This document shows, in pieces, positions 25,348 to 34,414 of a stretch of 64,000 nt of DNA. Numbering within the stretch: the first letter of the stretch is position 1; each line of letters opens with the position of its first letter. The notes under the pieces were generated by a model that saw nothing but the letters and a program-made list of their open reading frames with translations, was not told where the DNA came from and made no database searches. The stretch lies in assembly GCA_910587715.1 (NCBI GenBank), contig CAJUMV010000012.1:1-64000 (forward strand), written 5' to 3'. A program made the translations under genes and the position numbers. This DNA is from an uncultured Lachnospiraceae bacterium. GTDB lineage: Bacteria; Bacillota; Clostridia; Lachnospirales; Lachnospiraceae.

Positions 25348-26937
25348 ATGGGAGCAAAAGAATGTATTGCAAGCGGTAAGGCGGTGCTGGGTATTGAGTT
25401 TGGTTCTACTAGAATCAAGGCGGTTCTGGTGGATGAGAACAACAAGCCCATCGCATCGGGGGCACACGATTGGGAGAACAGACTGGAGAACGGCATCTGG
25501 ACTTACAGCCTGGACGACATCTGGACAGGACTGCAGGACTGCTACAAAAAGCTGACGGAAGATGTGCAGGCACAGTACGGCGAGAAGCTTGTGAAGCTGG
25601 GGGCGATCGGTTTCTCCGCAATGATGCACGGCTATATGGCGTTTAACGAGAAGGATGAGCTGATGGTTCCCTTCCGCACATGGAGAAATACCATTACAGA
25701 AGAGGCATCCACGAAGCTGACCGAGCTGTTCAACTATCATATTCCGCAGAGATGGACGATTGCGCATCTCTATCAGGCGGTTTTAAACGGCGAGGCGCAT
25801 GTGCCGGATCTGAAATTTGTCATCACGCTGGCGGGCTATATCCAGTGGAAGCTGACGGGTGAAAAGATCGTCGGCGTGGGCGAGGCGTCCGGCATGTTCC
25901 CGATCGACATTGCGACGGGGCAGTTTAACGAAAAGATGATCGCACAGTTTGATGAGGCGGTTGCGGACAAGGGCTTTGCATGGAAACTGAAGGATGTGCT
26001 TCCGGCAGTCTACACCGCGGGGCAGCAGGCGGGCGCGCTGACAGAAGAGGGCGCGAAGCTGCTTGATCCCACCGGCACCTTGCAGGCAGGTATTCCTTTC
26101 TGTCCTCCCGAGGGTGATGCGGGCACAGGCATGGCGGCGACCAACAGCGTGGCACAGCGTACCGGTAACGTATCTGCGGGAACGAGCGTGTTCGGTATGA
26201 TCGTTATGGAGAAGGAACTGTCCAAGGTTTATGACGCCATTGATCTGGTGACGACCCCGGATGGCAGCCTTGTGGCGATGGTGCACTGTAACAACTGTAC
26301 TTCCGACCTGAACGCGTGGGTGAATCTGTTTAAGGAGTATTCGGAAGTGATGGGCATGAAGGTGGATATGAACGAGCTGTACGGCAACCTCTACCGCAAG
26401 GCATTGGAGGGAGACGACGACTGCGGCGGTCTGCTTGCCTACAACTATTTCTCCGGCGAGCATGTGACGGGCTTTAATGAGGGACGTCCGCTGTTTGTGA
26501 GAACGCCCGACGCGAAGTTCAATCTGGCGAACTTTATGAGAGTGCATCTGTTTACCTCCCTCGGTGCGCTGAAGACCGGCTTCGATATTCTGTTTAACGA
26601 GGAGAAGGTGGAAGTGGATGAGATCTTAGGGCACGGCGGTCTTTTTAAGACCAAGGGCGTAGGACAGAGCATCCTTGCGGCGGCAATGAACGCACCCGTG
26701 AGCGTTATGGAGACGGCGGGCGAAGGCGGCGCGTGGGGCATTGCGCTTCTCGCTTCCTATATGATCAATAAGGGCGCGGACGAGAGTCTGGCGGCGTTCC
26801 TCGACAGCAAGGTGTTTGCGGGGCAGAAGGGCGAGAAGCTTGAGCCGAAGGCATCCGATGTGGAAGGATTTAACAAGTTTATGAAGGCTTACAGCGCGGG
26901 GCTTGCGATCGAGCGGGCTGCGGTTGAGTCTATGTAA
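25348..26937 (+). CDS. araB: FGGY-family carbohydrate kinase, probable L-ribulokinase
   Basis: 529 residues, start preceded by AAGGAGG. It has both FGGY halves: [16 protein letters not shown] for phosphate binding, and a C-terminal [10 protein letters not shown] and [12 protein letters not shown] that form the ATP site. Sequence features resemble the xylulokinase-like branch rather than the E. coli AraB branch. However, its position between araA and araD makes phosphorylation of L-ribulose the most likely reaction. Confidence 0.85.
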   Translation: MGAKECIASGKAVLGIEFGSTRIKAVLVDENNKPIASGAHDWENRLENGIWTYSLDDIWTGLQDCYKKLTEDVQAQYGEKLVKLGAIGFSAMMHGYMAFNEKDELMVPFRTWRNTITEEASTKLTELFNYHIPQRWTIAHLYQAVLNGEAHVPDLKFVITLAGYIQWKLTGEKIVGVGEASGMFPIDIATGQFNEKMIAQFDEAVADKGFAWKLKDVLPAVYTAGQQAGALTEEGAKLLDPTGTLQAGIPFCPPEGDAGTGMAATNSVAQRTGNVSAGTSVFGMIVMEKELSKVYDAIDLVTTPDGSLVAMVHCNNCTSDLNAWVNLFKEYSEVMGMKVDMNELYGNLYRKALEGDDDCGGLLAYNYFSGEHVTGFNEGRPLFVRTPDAKFNLANFMRVHLFTSLGALKTGFDILFNEEKVEVDEILGHGGLFKTKGVGQSILAAAMNAPVSVMETAGEGGAWGIALLASYMINKGADESLAAFLDSKVFAGQKGEKLEPKASDVEGFNKFMKAYSAGLAIERAAVESM

Positions 26938-26951
26938 TATCAAGTGTGAAA

Positions 26952-27060
26952 GGATTTTGAGTGCATCCCTTAGCTCCTTCGCAAACTCGCACCCACCTCG
27001 CTTTGCGAGCTCGGTGCTCAGACAGTGCTCCGGAACGTCAGGGTATGCAGCTCAAAATCC
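26952..27060. repeat. Long intercistronic hairpin element between araB and araD
   Basis: A 109-nt segment with outer arms GGATTTTGAG-TGCAT-CCCT and its near-perfect complement (27040-27060), and inner hairpins including CTCGC-TTT-GCGAG (about 26997-27009). It fills almost all of the only long gap in the operon and has no coding capacity. It looks like a REP/MITE-type interspersed element, perhaps stabilising or processing the mRNA. Confidence 0.65.
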
Positions 27061-27095
27061 GTACAGAATAAAAATAATATAGGAGGATGAAACCT

Positions 27096-27791
27096 GTGTT
27101 AGAAGAACTGAAAAAGCGAGTATACGAGGCGAATATGCTTCTCCCGAAATACGGGCTGGTTACGTTCACTTGGGGAAATGTGAGTGAGATTGACAGGGAG
27201 AGCGGTATTTTTGCGATTAAGCCGAGCGGCGTGGATTATGACAAGCTGACGCCGGACGATATGGTGCTGGTGGATTTGGAAGGCAAAAAGGTGGAGGGAA
27301 AGTATAATCCCTCTTCCGACACGGCGACCCATGTGGAGCTTTATAAGGCTTACAATGAGATCGGCGGTGTGGTACATACGCATTCTTCCTACGCGACAAG
27401 CTGGGCGCAGGCGGGAAGAAGCATTCCCTGTTACGGAACGACCCATGCGGATTACTTTTACGGGGATATCCCGTGTCTGCGGTGTCTGAATGAGGACGAG
27501 ATCGCGGACGCTTACGAGAAGAACACGGGGCTTCTGATTGTCAGCGAGTTTAAGAGAATGGATAAAGACCCGGTGGCGGTTCCGGCAGTACTCTGCAAGA
27601 ACCACGGTCCTTTTGCGTGGGGCAAGGACGCGCATGAGGCGGTGCACAATGCGGTTGTACTGGAGGAAGTGGCGAAGATGGCTTACCGCGCGGAGACGAT
27701 CAATGCGAGGATCCAGCCCGCGCCGCAGGAATTGCAGGATAAGCATTATTTCCGCAAGCATGGCGCCAACGCATACTACGGACAAAAGTAA
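27096..27791 (+). CDS. araD: L-ribulose-5-phosphate 4-epimerase
   Basis: 231 residues of the class II aldolase/AraD family. Family hallmarks: TWGNVSEID near the N-terminus, [15 protein letters not shown] with the zinc-binding His pair, and [25 protein letters not shown] with the third His. It converts L-ribulose 5-phosphate to D-xylulose 5-phosphate. I start at GTG 27096, nine nt after AGGAGG (27081-27086). The ATG at 27087 is too close to that site. Confidence 0.94.
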   Translation: MLEELKKRVYEANMLLPKYGLVTFTWGNVSEIDRESGIFAIKPSGVDYDKLTPDDMVLVDLEGKKVEGKYNPSSDTATHVELYKAYNEIGGVVHTHSSYATSWAQAGRSIPCYGTTHADYFYGDIPCLRCLNEDEIADAYEKNTGLLIVSEFKRMDKDPVAVPAVLCKNHGPFAWGKDAHEAVHNAVVLEEVAKMAYRAETINARIQPAPQELQDKHYFRKHGANAYYGQK

Positions 27792-27886
27792 TTAATTGTG
27801 CCCGGGCACGGTGACAAAACAGGAGCTTTGTGGTACACTGTGCATAGAAGAAAATGAAGTCATTTTATAAGGAATGGAGGACAGCG

Positions 27887-28726
27887 ATGAACAAATTAGA
27901 GTTGCAAAAAACAGCGAATGAAGTCCGCAAAGGGATTGTAACCGCAGTGCATGGCGCGAAGGCGGGGCATCCGGGCGGATCTCTGTCGGCGGCAGACATT
28001 TTTACTTACTTATATTTTGAGGAGATGAACATTGACCCGAAAGATCCCAAGAAGGCGGACAGGGATCGTTTCGTGCTTTCCAAGGGGCATACGGCACCCG
28101 GGCTTTATTCCGTTCTGGCAAACAGAGGGTACTTCCCGGTAGAGGATTTGCCCACGCTGCGCCACCTCGGCTCCTATCTGCAGGGGCATCCTTGTATGCA
28201 GGAGACACCCGGCGTAGACATGTCTTCAGGCTCTCTGGGACAGGGCATTTCCGCGGCAGTAGGTATGGCTCTCGCGGCGAAGATGGACGGCAAGGATTAC
28301 AGAACCTACACGCTGCTCGGTGACGGCGAGATTCAGGAAGGGCAGGTATGGGAGGCTTCCATGTTTGCGGGACACAGAAAGCTTGACAATCTGGTGGTGA
28401 TCGTGGACAACAACGGACTGCAGATCGACGGTAAGATTGATGACGTGTGCTCCCCTTACCCGATAGATAAGAAGTTCGAGGCGTTCAACTTCCATGTAAT
28501 CAATATCGACGGCAATGACTTTGACCAGATCGATGCGGCATTCAAGGAGGCAAAGGCGACGAAAGGTATGCCCACCGCTATTATCTGTAAGACGGTGAAG
28601 GGCAAAGGCGTTTCCTTTATGGAGAACAATGCGGGTTGGCACGGCAAGGCTCCCAATGATGAAGAGTATGCGACGGCGATGGCTGATCTGGAAAAGATCG
28701 GTAAAGAGTTAGGAGGTGCAAACTAA
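27887..28726 (+). CDS. Transketolase, N-terminal (thiamine diphosphate-binding) subunit
   Basis: 279 residues from the ATG at 27887 with GGAGG upstream. It corresponds to the first third of ordinary transketolase: HGAKAGHPGGSLS, FVLSKGHTAPGLYS and the thiamine diphosphate/Mg motif GDGEIQEGQVWEA...NNGLQIDG. The rest of the enzyme is encoded by the next gene, which overlaps by one base (TAATG), so the two chains are translated together. It links xylulose 5-phosphate to the pentose phosphate pathway. Confidence 0.95.
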   Translation: MNKLELQKTANEVRKGIVTAVHGAKAGHPGGSLSAADIFTYLYFEEMNIDPKDPKKADRDRFVLSKGHTAPGLYSVLANRGYFPVEDLPTLRHLGSYLQGHPCMQETPGVDMSSGSLGQGISAAVGMALAAKMDGKDYRTYTLLGDGEIQEGQVWEASMFAGHRKLDNLVVIVDNNGLQIDGKIDDVCSPYPIDKKFEAFNFHVINIDGNDFDQIDAAFKEAKATKGMPTAIICKTVKGKGVSFMENNAGWHGKAPNDEEYATAMADLEKIGKELGGAN

Positions 28727-29667
28727 TGGCAGATGTAAAGAAAATTGCGACAAGAGAAAGCTATGGTAATGCACTTGCCGAGTGTGGTGCAGAATTTCCC
28801 AATCTGGTAGTGCTGGATGCGGACCTTGCAGGCGCGACCAAGACGGGCGTTTTCTTAAAGGCATTCCCGGACCGCCACATTGACTGCGGTATTGCGGAGT
28901 GTAACATGACAGGTATTGCGGCGGGTCTTGCTACCTGCGGCAAGATTCCCTTTATCAGTTCCTTCGCCATGTTTGCGGCAGGACGTAACTTTGAGCAGGT
29001 TCGTAACTCCATCGGTTATCCTCACTTAAATGTAAAGATTGGCGCGACCCATGCCGGCATTACCGTAGGCGAGGACGGCGCAACCCATCAGTGTAACGAG
29101 GACGTGGCTCTGATGCGGACCATTCCCGGCATGACCGTTATCGTGCCCTCCGATGATGTGGAGGCGAAAGCGGCGGTACGCGCGGCGATTGAGATGGAAG
29201 GTCCCGTATATCTGCGCTTTGGCCGCGCGGCTGTCCCGGTAATCAACGACAAGCCGGATTACAAATTTGAGATCGGCAAGGGCGTTCTTCTGAGAGAGGG
29301 AACGGATGTGACGATCATCGCAAGCGGCATTACGGTTTCCTCCGCTCTGGATGCGGCAGAAATGCTCGCGGCGGACGGCATCAGCGCAGAAGTGATCAAT
29401 ATCCACACCATCAAGCCTCTGGACGAGGAACTGGTGCTTGCTTCTGCAAAGAAAACCGGCAAAGTGGTGACCGCGGAGGAGCACACCGTGATCGGCGGAC
29501 TGGGAAGCGCTGTATGCGACTGCCTGTCTGAGAAACATCCCACACCCGTTCTGCGGATCGGTATGCAGGATACCTTCGGTGAGTCCGGCTCCGCGAATGC
29601 ACTGGTAGAGAAGTACGGGCTGGACGGCAAGGGCATCTACGAGAAGGTAAAGGGCTTTGTAAAATAA
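28726..29667 (+). CDS. Transketolase, C-terminal subunit
   Basis: 313 residues matching the pyrimidine-binding and C-terminal domains of transketolase: DADLAGATKTGVF, the conserved catalytic Glu in CGIAECNMTGIAAGLA, THAGITVGEDGATHQ and a Rossmann-like C-terminal part (VINIHTIKPLDEEL). It works as a heteromer with the preceding subunit. Split transketolases of this kind are common in Clostridia. Confidence 0.95.
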   Translation: MADVKKIATRESYGNALAECGAEFPNLVVLDADLAGATKTGVFLKAFPDRHIDCGIAECNMTGIAAGLATCGKIPFISSFAMFAAGRNFEQVRNSIGYPHLNVKIGATHAGITVGEDGATHQCNEDVALMRTIPGMTVIVPSDDVEAKAAVRAAIEMEGPVYLRFGRAAVPVINDKPDYKFEIGKGVLLREGTDVTIIASGITVSSALDAAEMLAADGISAEVINIHTIKPLDEELVLASAKKTGKVVTAEEHTVIGGLGSAVCDCLSEKHPTPVLRIGMQDTFGESGSANALVEKYGLDGKGIYEKVKGFVK

Positions 29668-29717
29668 CGCGGTGGCTAACCGGAGGTTTTTCGAGTGGCA
29701 CTGCGGAGGATGTTGAA

Positions 29718-30377
29718 ATGTCTAAAAGTAAAAGAATTTTGTCTCCCTCGATTCTGGCGGCGGATTTCGCCAGACTGGGGGAGCAGATCAAAGAGGCGGA
29801 CGAAGCCGGGGCGGAATACATACATATTGATGTGATGGACGGGGTGTTCGTACCTTCGATTTCCTTTGGGATGCCGGTGATTCGCACCATACGCAAGGTG
29901 ACGGATAGAGTTTTCGACGTGCATCTGATGATTGTGGAGCCGGAGCGGTATTTAAAGGAATTTAAAGAGTGTGGAGCGGACAGTATTACGTTTCATCTGG
30001 AAGCGACGGATGATGCGGATGAGACGATTGAGCTAATCCGAAGCCTTGGCTGCCGCGTAGGTATGTCCATTAAGCCGAAAACGCCTGTGGAGTCAGTCAG
30101 AAAATACCTGCCAAAGCTGGATATGCTTCTGGTTATGACGGTGGAGCCGGGGTTTGGGGGACAGAAATACATTCCAGAATCTACGGAGCGTATCCGTCGG
30201 GTGCGCGAAATGGCAGACGAGATGGGGCTGGACCTCGACATTCAGGTGGACGGCGGCATTACGGTGGATAACGTGAAAATAGTGATGGATGCCGGAGCCA
30301 ATGTGATTGTAGCAGGTTCCGCAGTTTTTAGGGGAAACATTACGGAGAATGTAAAGAAATATCTGGCACAGTTTTGA
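29718..30377 (+). CDS. rpe: Ribulose-phosphate 3-epimerase
   Basis: 219 residues, full-length TIM barrel of the Rpe family. Starts SPSILAADFARL, then HIDVMDGVFVPSISFG with the metal-binding His and Asp, DVHLMI, LVMTVEPGFGGQ, and QVDGGI and VAGSAVF at the phosphate-binding end. It interconverts ribulose 5-phosphate and xylulose 5-phosphate, completing the set needed to feed arabinose carbon into the pentose phosphate pathway. Last gene of the operon. Confidence 0.95.
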   Translation: MSKSKRILSPSILAADFARLGEQIKEADEAGAEYIHIDVMDGVFVPSISFGMPVIRTIRKVTDRVFDVHLMIVEPERYLKEFKECGADSITFHLEATDDADETIELIRSLGCRVGMSIKPKTPVESVRKYLPKLDMLLVMTVEPGFGGQKYIPESTERIRRVREMADEMGLDLDIQVDGGITVDNVKIVMDAGANVIVAGSAVFRGNITENVKKYLAQF

Positions 30378-30389
30378 TTTAAAACGCAT

Positions 30390-30420
30390 GGCGCAGTCAT
30401 TCAGACTGCGCCGTTTATTT
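30390..30420. terminator. Bidirectional terminator between rpe and the ATPase gene
   Basis: GGCGCAGTC (30390-30398) pairs with GACTGCGCC (30404-30412), followed by a T-rich run on the plus strand. The stem includes the last codons and stop of the convergent ATPase gene. Confidence 0.8.
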
Positions 30421-31864
30421 TGCGGGCTGCCTCTGCTTTACCAAGCAGATACAAAAAAACAATGGCAGGTACACGAAGGATTGGGGTAGCTGTTTCGTGC
30501 TTTGTGACGCCGAAATCGTCTATCTCCTTTGTGACTAAAAAGGCGTGTGTAACCTTGGCGGTTTTATCTTTGCATAATTCCACAATGGCGTCCGTGGCGG
30601 GAATGTGGGAATTGCCGCGGTATTTGACCTCACAGAGGATTTTCTGCCGGGGCAGTTCCACCACCACATCAACTTCCTTCTGGTTGTCTCTGGCATTTCT
30701 GAAATAGCCAAGCTGCGCGGGAGTTCCTTGATAGAAGGAAACCATGTGCTTATAGACAGCGGTTTCTACCACGGCTCCCAGCTCGGTTTCATCCGACAGC
30801 ACATCGTCAATCATCAGCACCGCATTGCGGATCGCAGCGTCAGCAATAAAAATCTTAGGCTTTCCTTTTATTGCGCCCTTGCTGCCTACGTTCATAGGCT
30901 TGGAGAGATAAATAAGGTTGGACATTTCCAGAGCCTCAATATAGTTGTCGATGGTGGAGACAGAGATGTTTTCAAGTTCTTTCGCAGCAGTGGTCGCGCT
31001 GAAAATTTCCGTGGTGTTCATACACAAATATAAAAACAGCTTTTCTATAAGCAGAGGATTGCGGATATTAAACAGGGACAGCACGTCACGTTTAATGACC
31101 TTATCCACCACATCTTCCCGGAGCATCCGCTGTGCATACAGGTCGTCGCCGGACAGTACAAGCTCCGGGAAACCGCCTAGGGTCAGATAGCGGTTGAAGT
31201 GCGTCCGCAGAGGCAGAAACCTGCCGACCAAATCGCTGAGCTGGGAATGGCTCATTTCCAAAAGCTCACAAGGCTGTATGGTATCTGCAGCTAAAGGGTC
31301 TTCCAGATTGAGTATCTTACAATATTCATAGAAGGACATAGTGGGAATCTTTAAAATATTCCATCTGCCTGTGCCGCTGTCGGCTAAATCATAATCTAAT
31401 ATAGGAAGTGTAGAACCCGCAGCAATCATGCGTATGTCTTTTCTGTTGTCATAAATCACTTTCATCCATAACTCCCAGTCATCCGTATATTGTATTTCGT
31501 CAAAAAAGAGATATTTTTCCCCTTCAATTGGATACATGGATTCATAGACGGACAGGACGGTTTCCACACTGACAAGCTTGAGCATCGGATTGTCGAAGGA
31601 AATATACAGGATATTGCGAGGGTTGATGCCATCACCCAGCAGCTTGTCAATAATCTGGTATTGTATTGTGGTTTTGCCGACACGCCTCACACCCGAAAGG
31701 ACAACAAAACGTCGGATACTTGGATGCTTAAGCATTTGGAGCGCCTCGTAATAAGCCAAACGTCTGTGCGGTTTCGCATCGTCTTTAGCGGCAGAAGGCG
31801 CTCGCCACCAAGGATTATACTGCCATAGTACTTTTATAATTTTTTCTTCGCCTACAATTGCCAT
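30401..31864 (-). CDS. AAA-family ATPase with DUF4143 domain
   Basis: 487 residues. N-terminal AAA_14-type ATPase: Walker A SGVRRVGKTT near residue 60 and Walker B YLFFDEIQY near residue 122. A C-terminal DUF4143 region, ending with a PD-(D/E)XK-like stretch (QKEVDVVVE...KILCEVKYRG), follows. Proteins of this kind are widespread in anaerobes. Their function is not established, though nuclease-like C-terminal residues are often conserved. It stands alone, converging on rpe. The upstream gap (31865-32050) is AT-rich with no gene. Confidence 0.85.
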   Translation of the reverse strand: MAIVGEEKIIKVLWQYNPWWRAPSAAKDDAKPHRRLAYYEALQMLKHPSIRRFVVLSGVRRVGKTTIQYQIIDKLLGDGINPRNILYISFDNPMLKLVSVETVLSVYESMYPIEGEKYLFFDEIQYTDDWELWMKVIYDNRKDIRMIAAGSTLPILDYDLADSGTGRWNILKIPTMSFYEYCKILNLEDPLAADTIQPCELLEMSHSQLSDLVGRFLPLRTHFNRYLTLGGFPELVLSGDDLYAQRMLREDVVDKVIKRDVLSLFNIRNPLLIEKLFLYLCMNTTEIFSATTAAKELENISVSTIDNYIEALEMSNLIYLSKPMNVGSKGAIKGKPKIFIADAAIRNAVLMIDDVLSDETELGAVVETAVYKHMVSFYQGTPAQLGYFRNARDNQKEVDVVVELPRQKILCEVKYRGNSHIPATDAIVELCKDKTAKVTHAFLVTKEIDDFGVTKHETATPILRVPAIVFLYLLGKAEAARKINGAV

Positions 31865-32056
31865 GAGAAACCTCCGCTTGTGATATAAGGTAGTATTTCG
31901 GCGTAAAACAAAAATATACCAATAAAACAGTTCGACTATTATATAAATATATTATAACAATAGTCTGACTGTTTGACAAGTATGTTAATATATCTTATAT
32001 ATAAATAGCAAAATATAACATGCTATTTAAAAGAGTGTTTACATATTACAAAATAA

Positions 32057-32106
32057 AAACGCACAGACTATTTTGATGTTATAACATAAGAATAGTCTGT
32101 GCGTTT
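32057..32106 (-). terminator. Terminator of the MATE gene
   Basis: Perfect 16-bp arms, AAACGCACAGACTATT (32057-32072) and AATAGTCTGTGCGTTT (32091-32106), 18-nt loop, followed on the minus strand by TTTTTATTTTG. Confidence 0.88.
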
Positions 32107-32135
32107 GCTCGGTATAATAAGTGTTCTGACAAATA

Positions 32136-33533
32136 TCAGGAAACAATATTTTGCAGCCAAATCCCTTTTTTAACCAATATAAACCCAATTACGCATTTAA
32201 TCCAGTCACCCATCTGTACAAAGGCGTAAACGGCAACTACGGGCAGAGTGGTGTAGCGGCTCAGGGTAAAGGCAATCACCACGCTGACACACCAGATGAA
32301 TACGCTGTCGAAAAGGAAAGTGATGATTGTTTTGCCGCCGGAACGCAGGGTAAAGTAAGAGGCGTGCAGAAAGGCGTTCTGCGGCATAAAGACGGCGGTA
32401 AGCATAATGAAGTATGTCGCCAGCTGTTTCGCTTCGCCGTTGGTGTTGTAGAGCAACGGGAAAAACTGCGCCAATAAAAGCATGACAGCGGCAATCGCAA
32501 CACAGCTGAGAACAGAAAAGGCAATCATTTTATTGTCCGTATCTCTTGCCTCGTCCATTTTACCCGCACCTAGAAGCTGTCCTACAATGATTGCCACGGA
32601 TTCGCCAAGTGCGATAAATACAATATTAAATACATTGTTAATCGTGTTGGAAATATTGAGTGCGGCAATCACATTTAAGCCCCGGACAGAGTAGCATTGC
32701 GTCAGCATTGCTGTGCCTGCCGCCCAAAGTGTTTCGTTCAAAAGAAGCGGCATACCCTTTGTTATTATTTTTATCATTAATGAGCCGGGGACTTTCAGTG
32801 TACTGTAAAGTCCCTGTACGAAAGGATGCTCCTGCGCATGGCGGTGTGTGTGAACCAAGACGATGGCGCATTCGACGAAACGGGAGATGATGGTGGCGAT
32901 AGCCGCACCACGAACGCCCAAAGACGGTGCGCCAAATTTACCATATATTAAGATGTAGTTCAAAATCAGATTGACGAAGACGGCGATCACGCCTGCTTTC
33001 ATGGGCAAAATCGTCTTTCCGCACTCACGAAGGGTGCTGGAATAAACCTGAACCAGCATAAAAGGAACCAGACCGGGAATCATAATCAGAAGGTATTCCC
33101 TGCCGTAGCGCAAAGTGGCGGCAGCGCTTTCGACTGAGCCGTCTCCCTGCAAGTAAAACGTAATCAGCGAATCACCGGCAGTCAGAAGAAGGATTATGGT
33201 AAATAAAGTAATCAAAGAAACCATCCATATTTTATAACGGACAGTCTGGCGGATGCCTTCCTGATTTTTCTGCCCGAAATACTGCGCGGTAAAAATACCC
33301 GCGCCGGACACACCGCCGAATAGGCAGAGATTGTAGACAAAGAGGAGCTGGTTTACGATGGCTACGCCGGACATTTGCTCCGTGCCAATCTGCCCAATCA
33401 TAATGTTGTCCAAAAGGCTTACAAAATTTGTAATACCGTTTTGAATCATGATGGGAACCGCAATGGCGAGTACCATTTTGTAAAAGCCTCTGTCTCCGAT
33501 AAATTTACGCTGTGTTTTCTCTAAAAGTCTCAT
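32136..33533 (-). CDS. MATE-family multidrug/cation exporter
   Basis: 465 residues with about twelve membrane segments and the two-fold MATE repeat. Visible are PIMIQNGITNFVSLLDNIMIGQIG near the N-terminus and the related segment in the second half (LWAAGTAMLTQCYSVRG...). It should export cationic compounds in exchange for Na+ or H+. The gene is divergent from a BlaI-type repressor, and matching inverted motifs near both starts suggest shared control. Confidence 0.92.
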   Translation of the reverse strand: MRLLEKTQRKFIGDRGFYKMVLAIAVPIMIQNGITNFVSLLDNIMIGQIGTEQMSGVAIVNQLLFVYNLCLFGGVSGAGIFTAQYFGQKNQEGIRQTVRYKIWMVSLITLFTIILLLTAGDSLITFYLQGDGSVESAAATLRYGREYLLIMIPGLVPFMLVQVYSSTLRECGKTILPMKAGVIAVFVNLILNYILIYGKFGAPSLGVRGAAIATIISRFVECAIVLVHTHRHAQEHPFVQGLYSTLKVPGSLMIKIITKGMPLLLNETLWAAGTAMLTQCYSVRGLNVIAALNISNTINNVFNIVFIALGESVAIIVGQLLGAGKMDEARDTDNKMIAFSVLSCVAIAAVMLLLAQFFPLLYNTNGEAKQLATYFIMLTAVFMPQNAFLHASYFTLRSGGKTIITFLFDSVFIWCVSVVIAFTLSRYTTLPVVAVYAFVQMGDWIKCVIGFILVKKGIWLQNIVS

Positions 33534-33598
33534 TCCATCATTCTACAGTATCTGGCAGGCGGATGCAACTTATTTTCGTGCCGCTGTCGATATCTGAC

Positions 33599-33736
33599 GT
33601 TTGTAGTTTCTATTATTTCCTTTGTGGTGTATTTTTCCTAAAATTAATAATATGTTGATTAAACGGAAAATTCCGCCTTGCCTTTAAATGTATGATGAAA
33701 TATGATGAAATAAGCGAAAATGCACAAACTACAAAC
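33599..33736. promoter_or_regulatory. Paired BlaI-like boxes in the MATE/BlaI divergent gap
   Basis: GTTTGTAGTTTC (33599-33610) and its inverted near-copy CAAACTACAAAC (33725-33736) flank the gap. The second ends 26 bp before the repressor start. BlaI/MecI operators are built from TACA/TGTA half-sites, and each box carries TGTAG or CTACA. The assignment rests on this resemblance and on position. Confidence 0.5.
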
Positions 33737-33762
33737 AGTTAAAGATGGAGGAGAAGTCATAT

Positions 33763-34080
33763 ATGAGATTTGAAAATTTAACGAACTGTGAAGAGATGGT
33801 GATGAAGACGGTGTGGGATGCAGAAAGAGAGTTGGATTTGTCGGATATTACGCAACGAGTAAACGAAACATACCATAAAGAGTGGAAACCACAGACCGTT
33901 TCCACTTTTTTGGCGAGGCTTGTCAGGAAAGGGTATTTAAAGCATTACAGACAGGGGCGGGTATTTTATTATCAGATACTTATTTTGCAGAAAGATTATC
34001 TCTGGGAAATGGCAGAAAAATTTGCGGAATTTTGGAAACCGGAAAATGTGGATGTTTTTTTGGCGGCATTAGAAAAATAG
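33763..34080 (+). CDS. BlaI/MecI/CopY-family repressor
   Basis: 105 residues from the ATG at 33763, which follows GGAGGAG. An upstream ATG at 33745 overlaps that site. Winged-helix domain: LTNCEEMVMKTVWD, then ITQRVNETYHKEWKPQTVSTFLARLVRKGYL with the recognition helix. The dimerisation tail is short. No BlaR1-type sensor protease is adjacent. The likely target is the divergent MATE exporter and its own promoter. Confidence 0.87.
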   Translation: MRFENLTNCEEMVMKTVWDAERELDLSDITQRVNETYHKEWKPQTVSTFLARLVRKGYLKHYRQGRVFYYQILILQKDYLWEMAEKFAEFWKPENVDVFLAALEK

Positions 34081-34166
34081 CACTTGCTATCGTTCACTTT
34101 TTCGTCCGCTTTGCCACGCCCTACAGCAAATCGCAAAATCAAACAGTAACGCTCGAAATTTCCGCA

Positions 34167-34400
34167 TTAGCAACAAATTAGTGACAAAATTCCTGTTTCC
34201 GGAACCGTTCCCATCCCGCTGTCCGCGCGGGCTTGTACGATTTTATAAAAATTTAATTAGTTACAAATTAGCGACAAATTGGGTGGATTGACCTGAATTA
34301 CGTCTCTTTGCGTTTGGAAATCCGCCTTCTTTTTGTGCGCAAAATCCTGCAAAGCTGCATGAGTACTGGTGATTTTAAAATTAAGAAAATCTTAAGAATT
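34167..34400 (+). repeat. Duplicated regulatory-type element, copy B
   Basis: Same organisation as 19028-19262. TTAGCAACAAA+TTAGTGACAAA lies at 34167-34188 and TTAGTTACAAA+TTAGCGACAAA at 34257-34278, again exactly 90 bp apart. A CCGGAACCGTTCCC block lies between them, and TTAAGAAAATCTTAA, a perfect inverted repeat, at 34381-34395. The sequences between these parts differ from copy A while the distances are kept. The rest of the 334-bp gap before the next gene has no coding sequence. Confidence 0.7.
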
Positions 34401-34414
34401 TCGCGTGACAAGAT

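Noticed and set aside
24632..25372. Minus-strand frame opposite araA
   Set aside because: araA is certain. The antisense frame has shadow-like composition.
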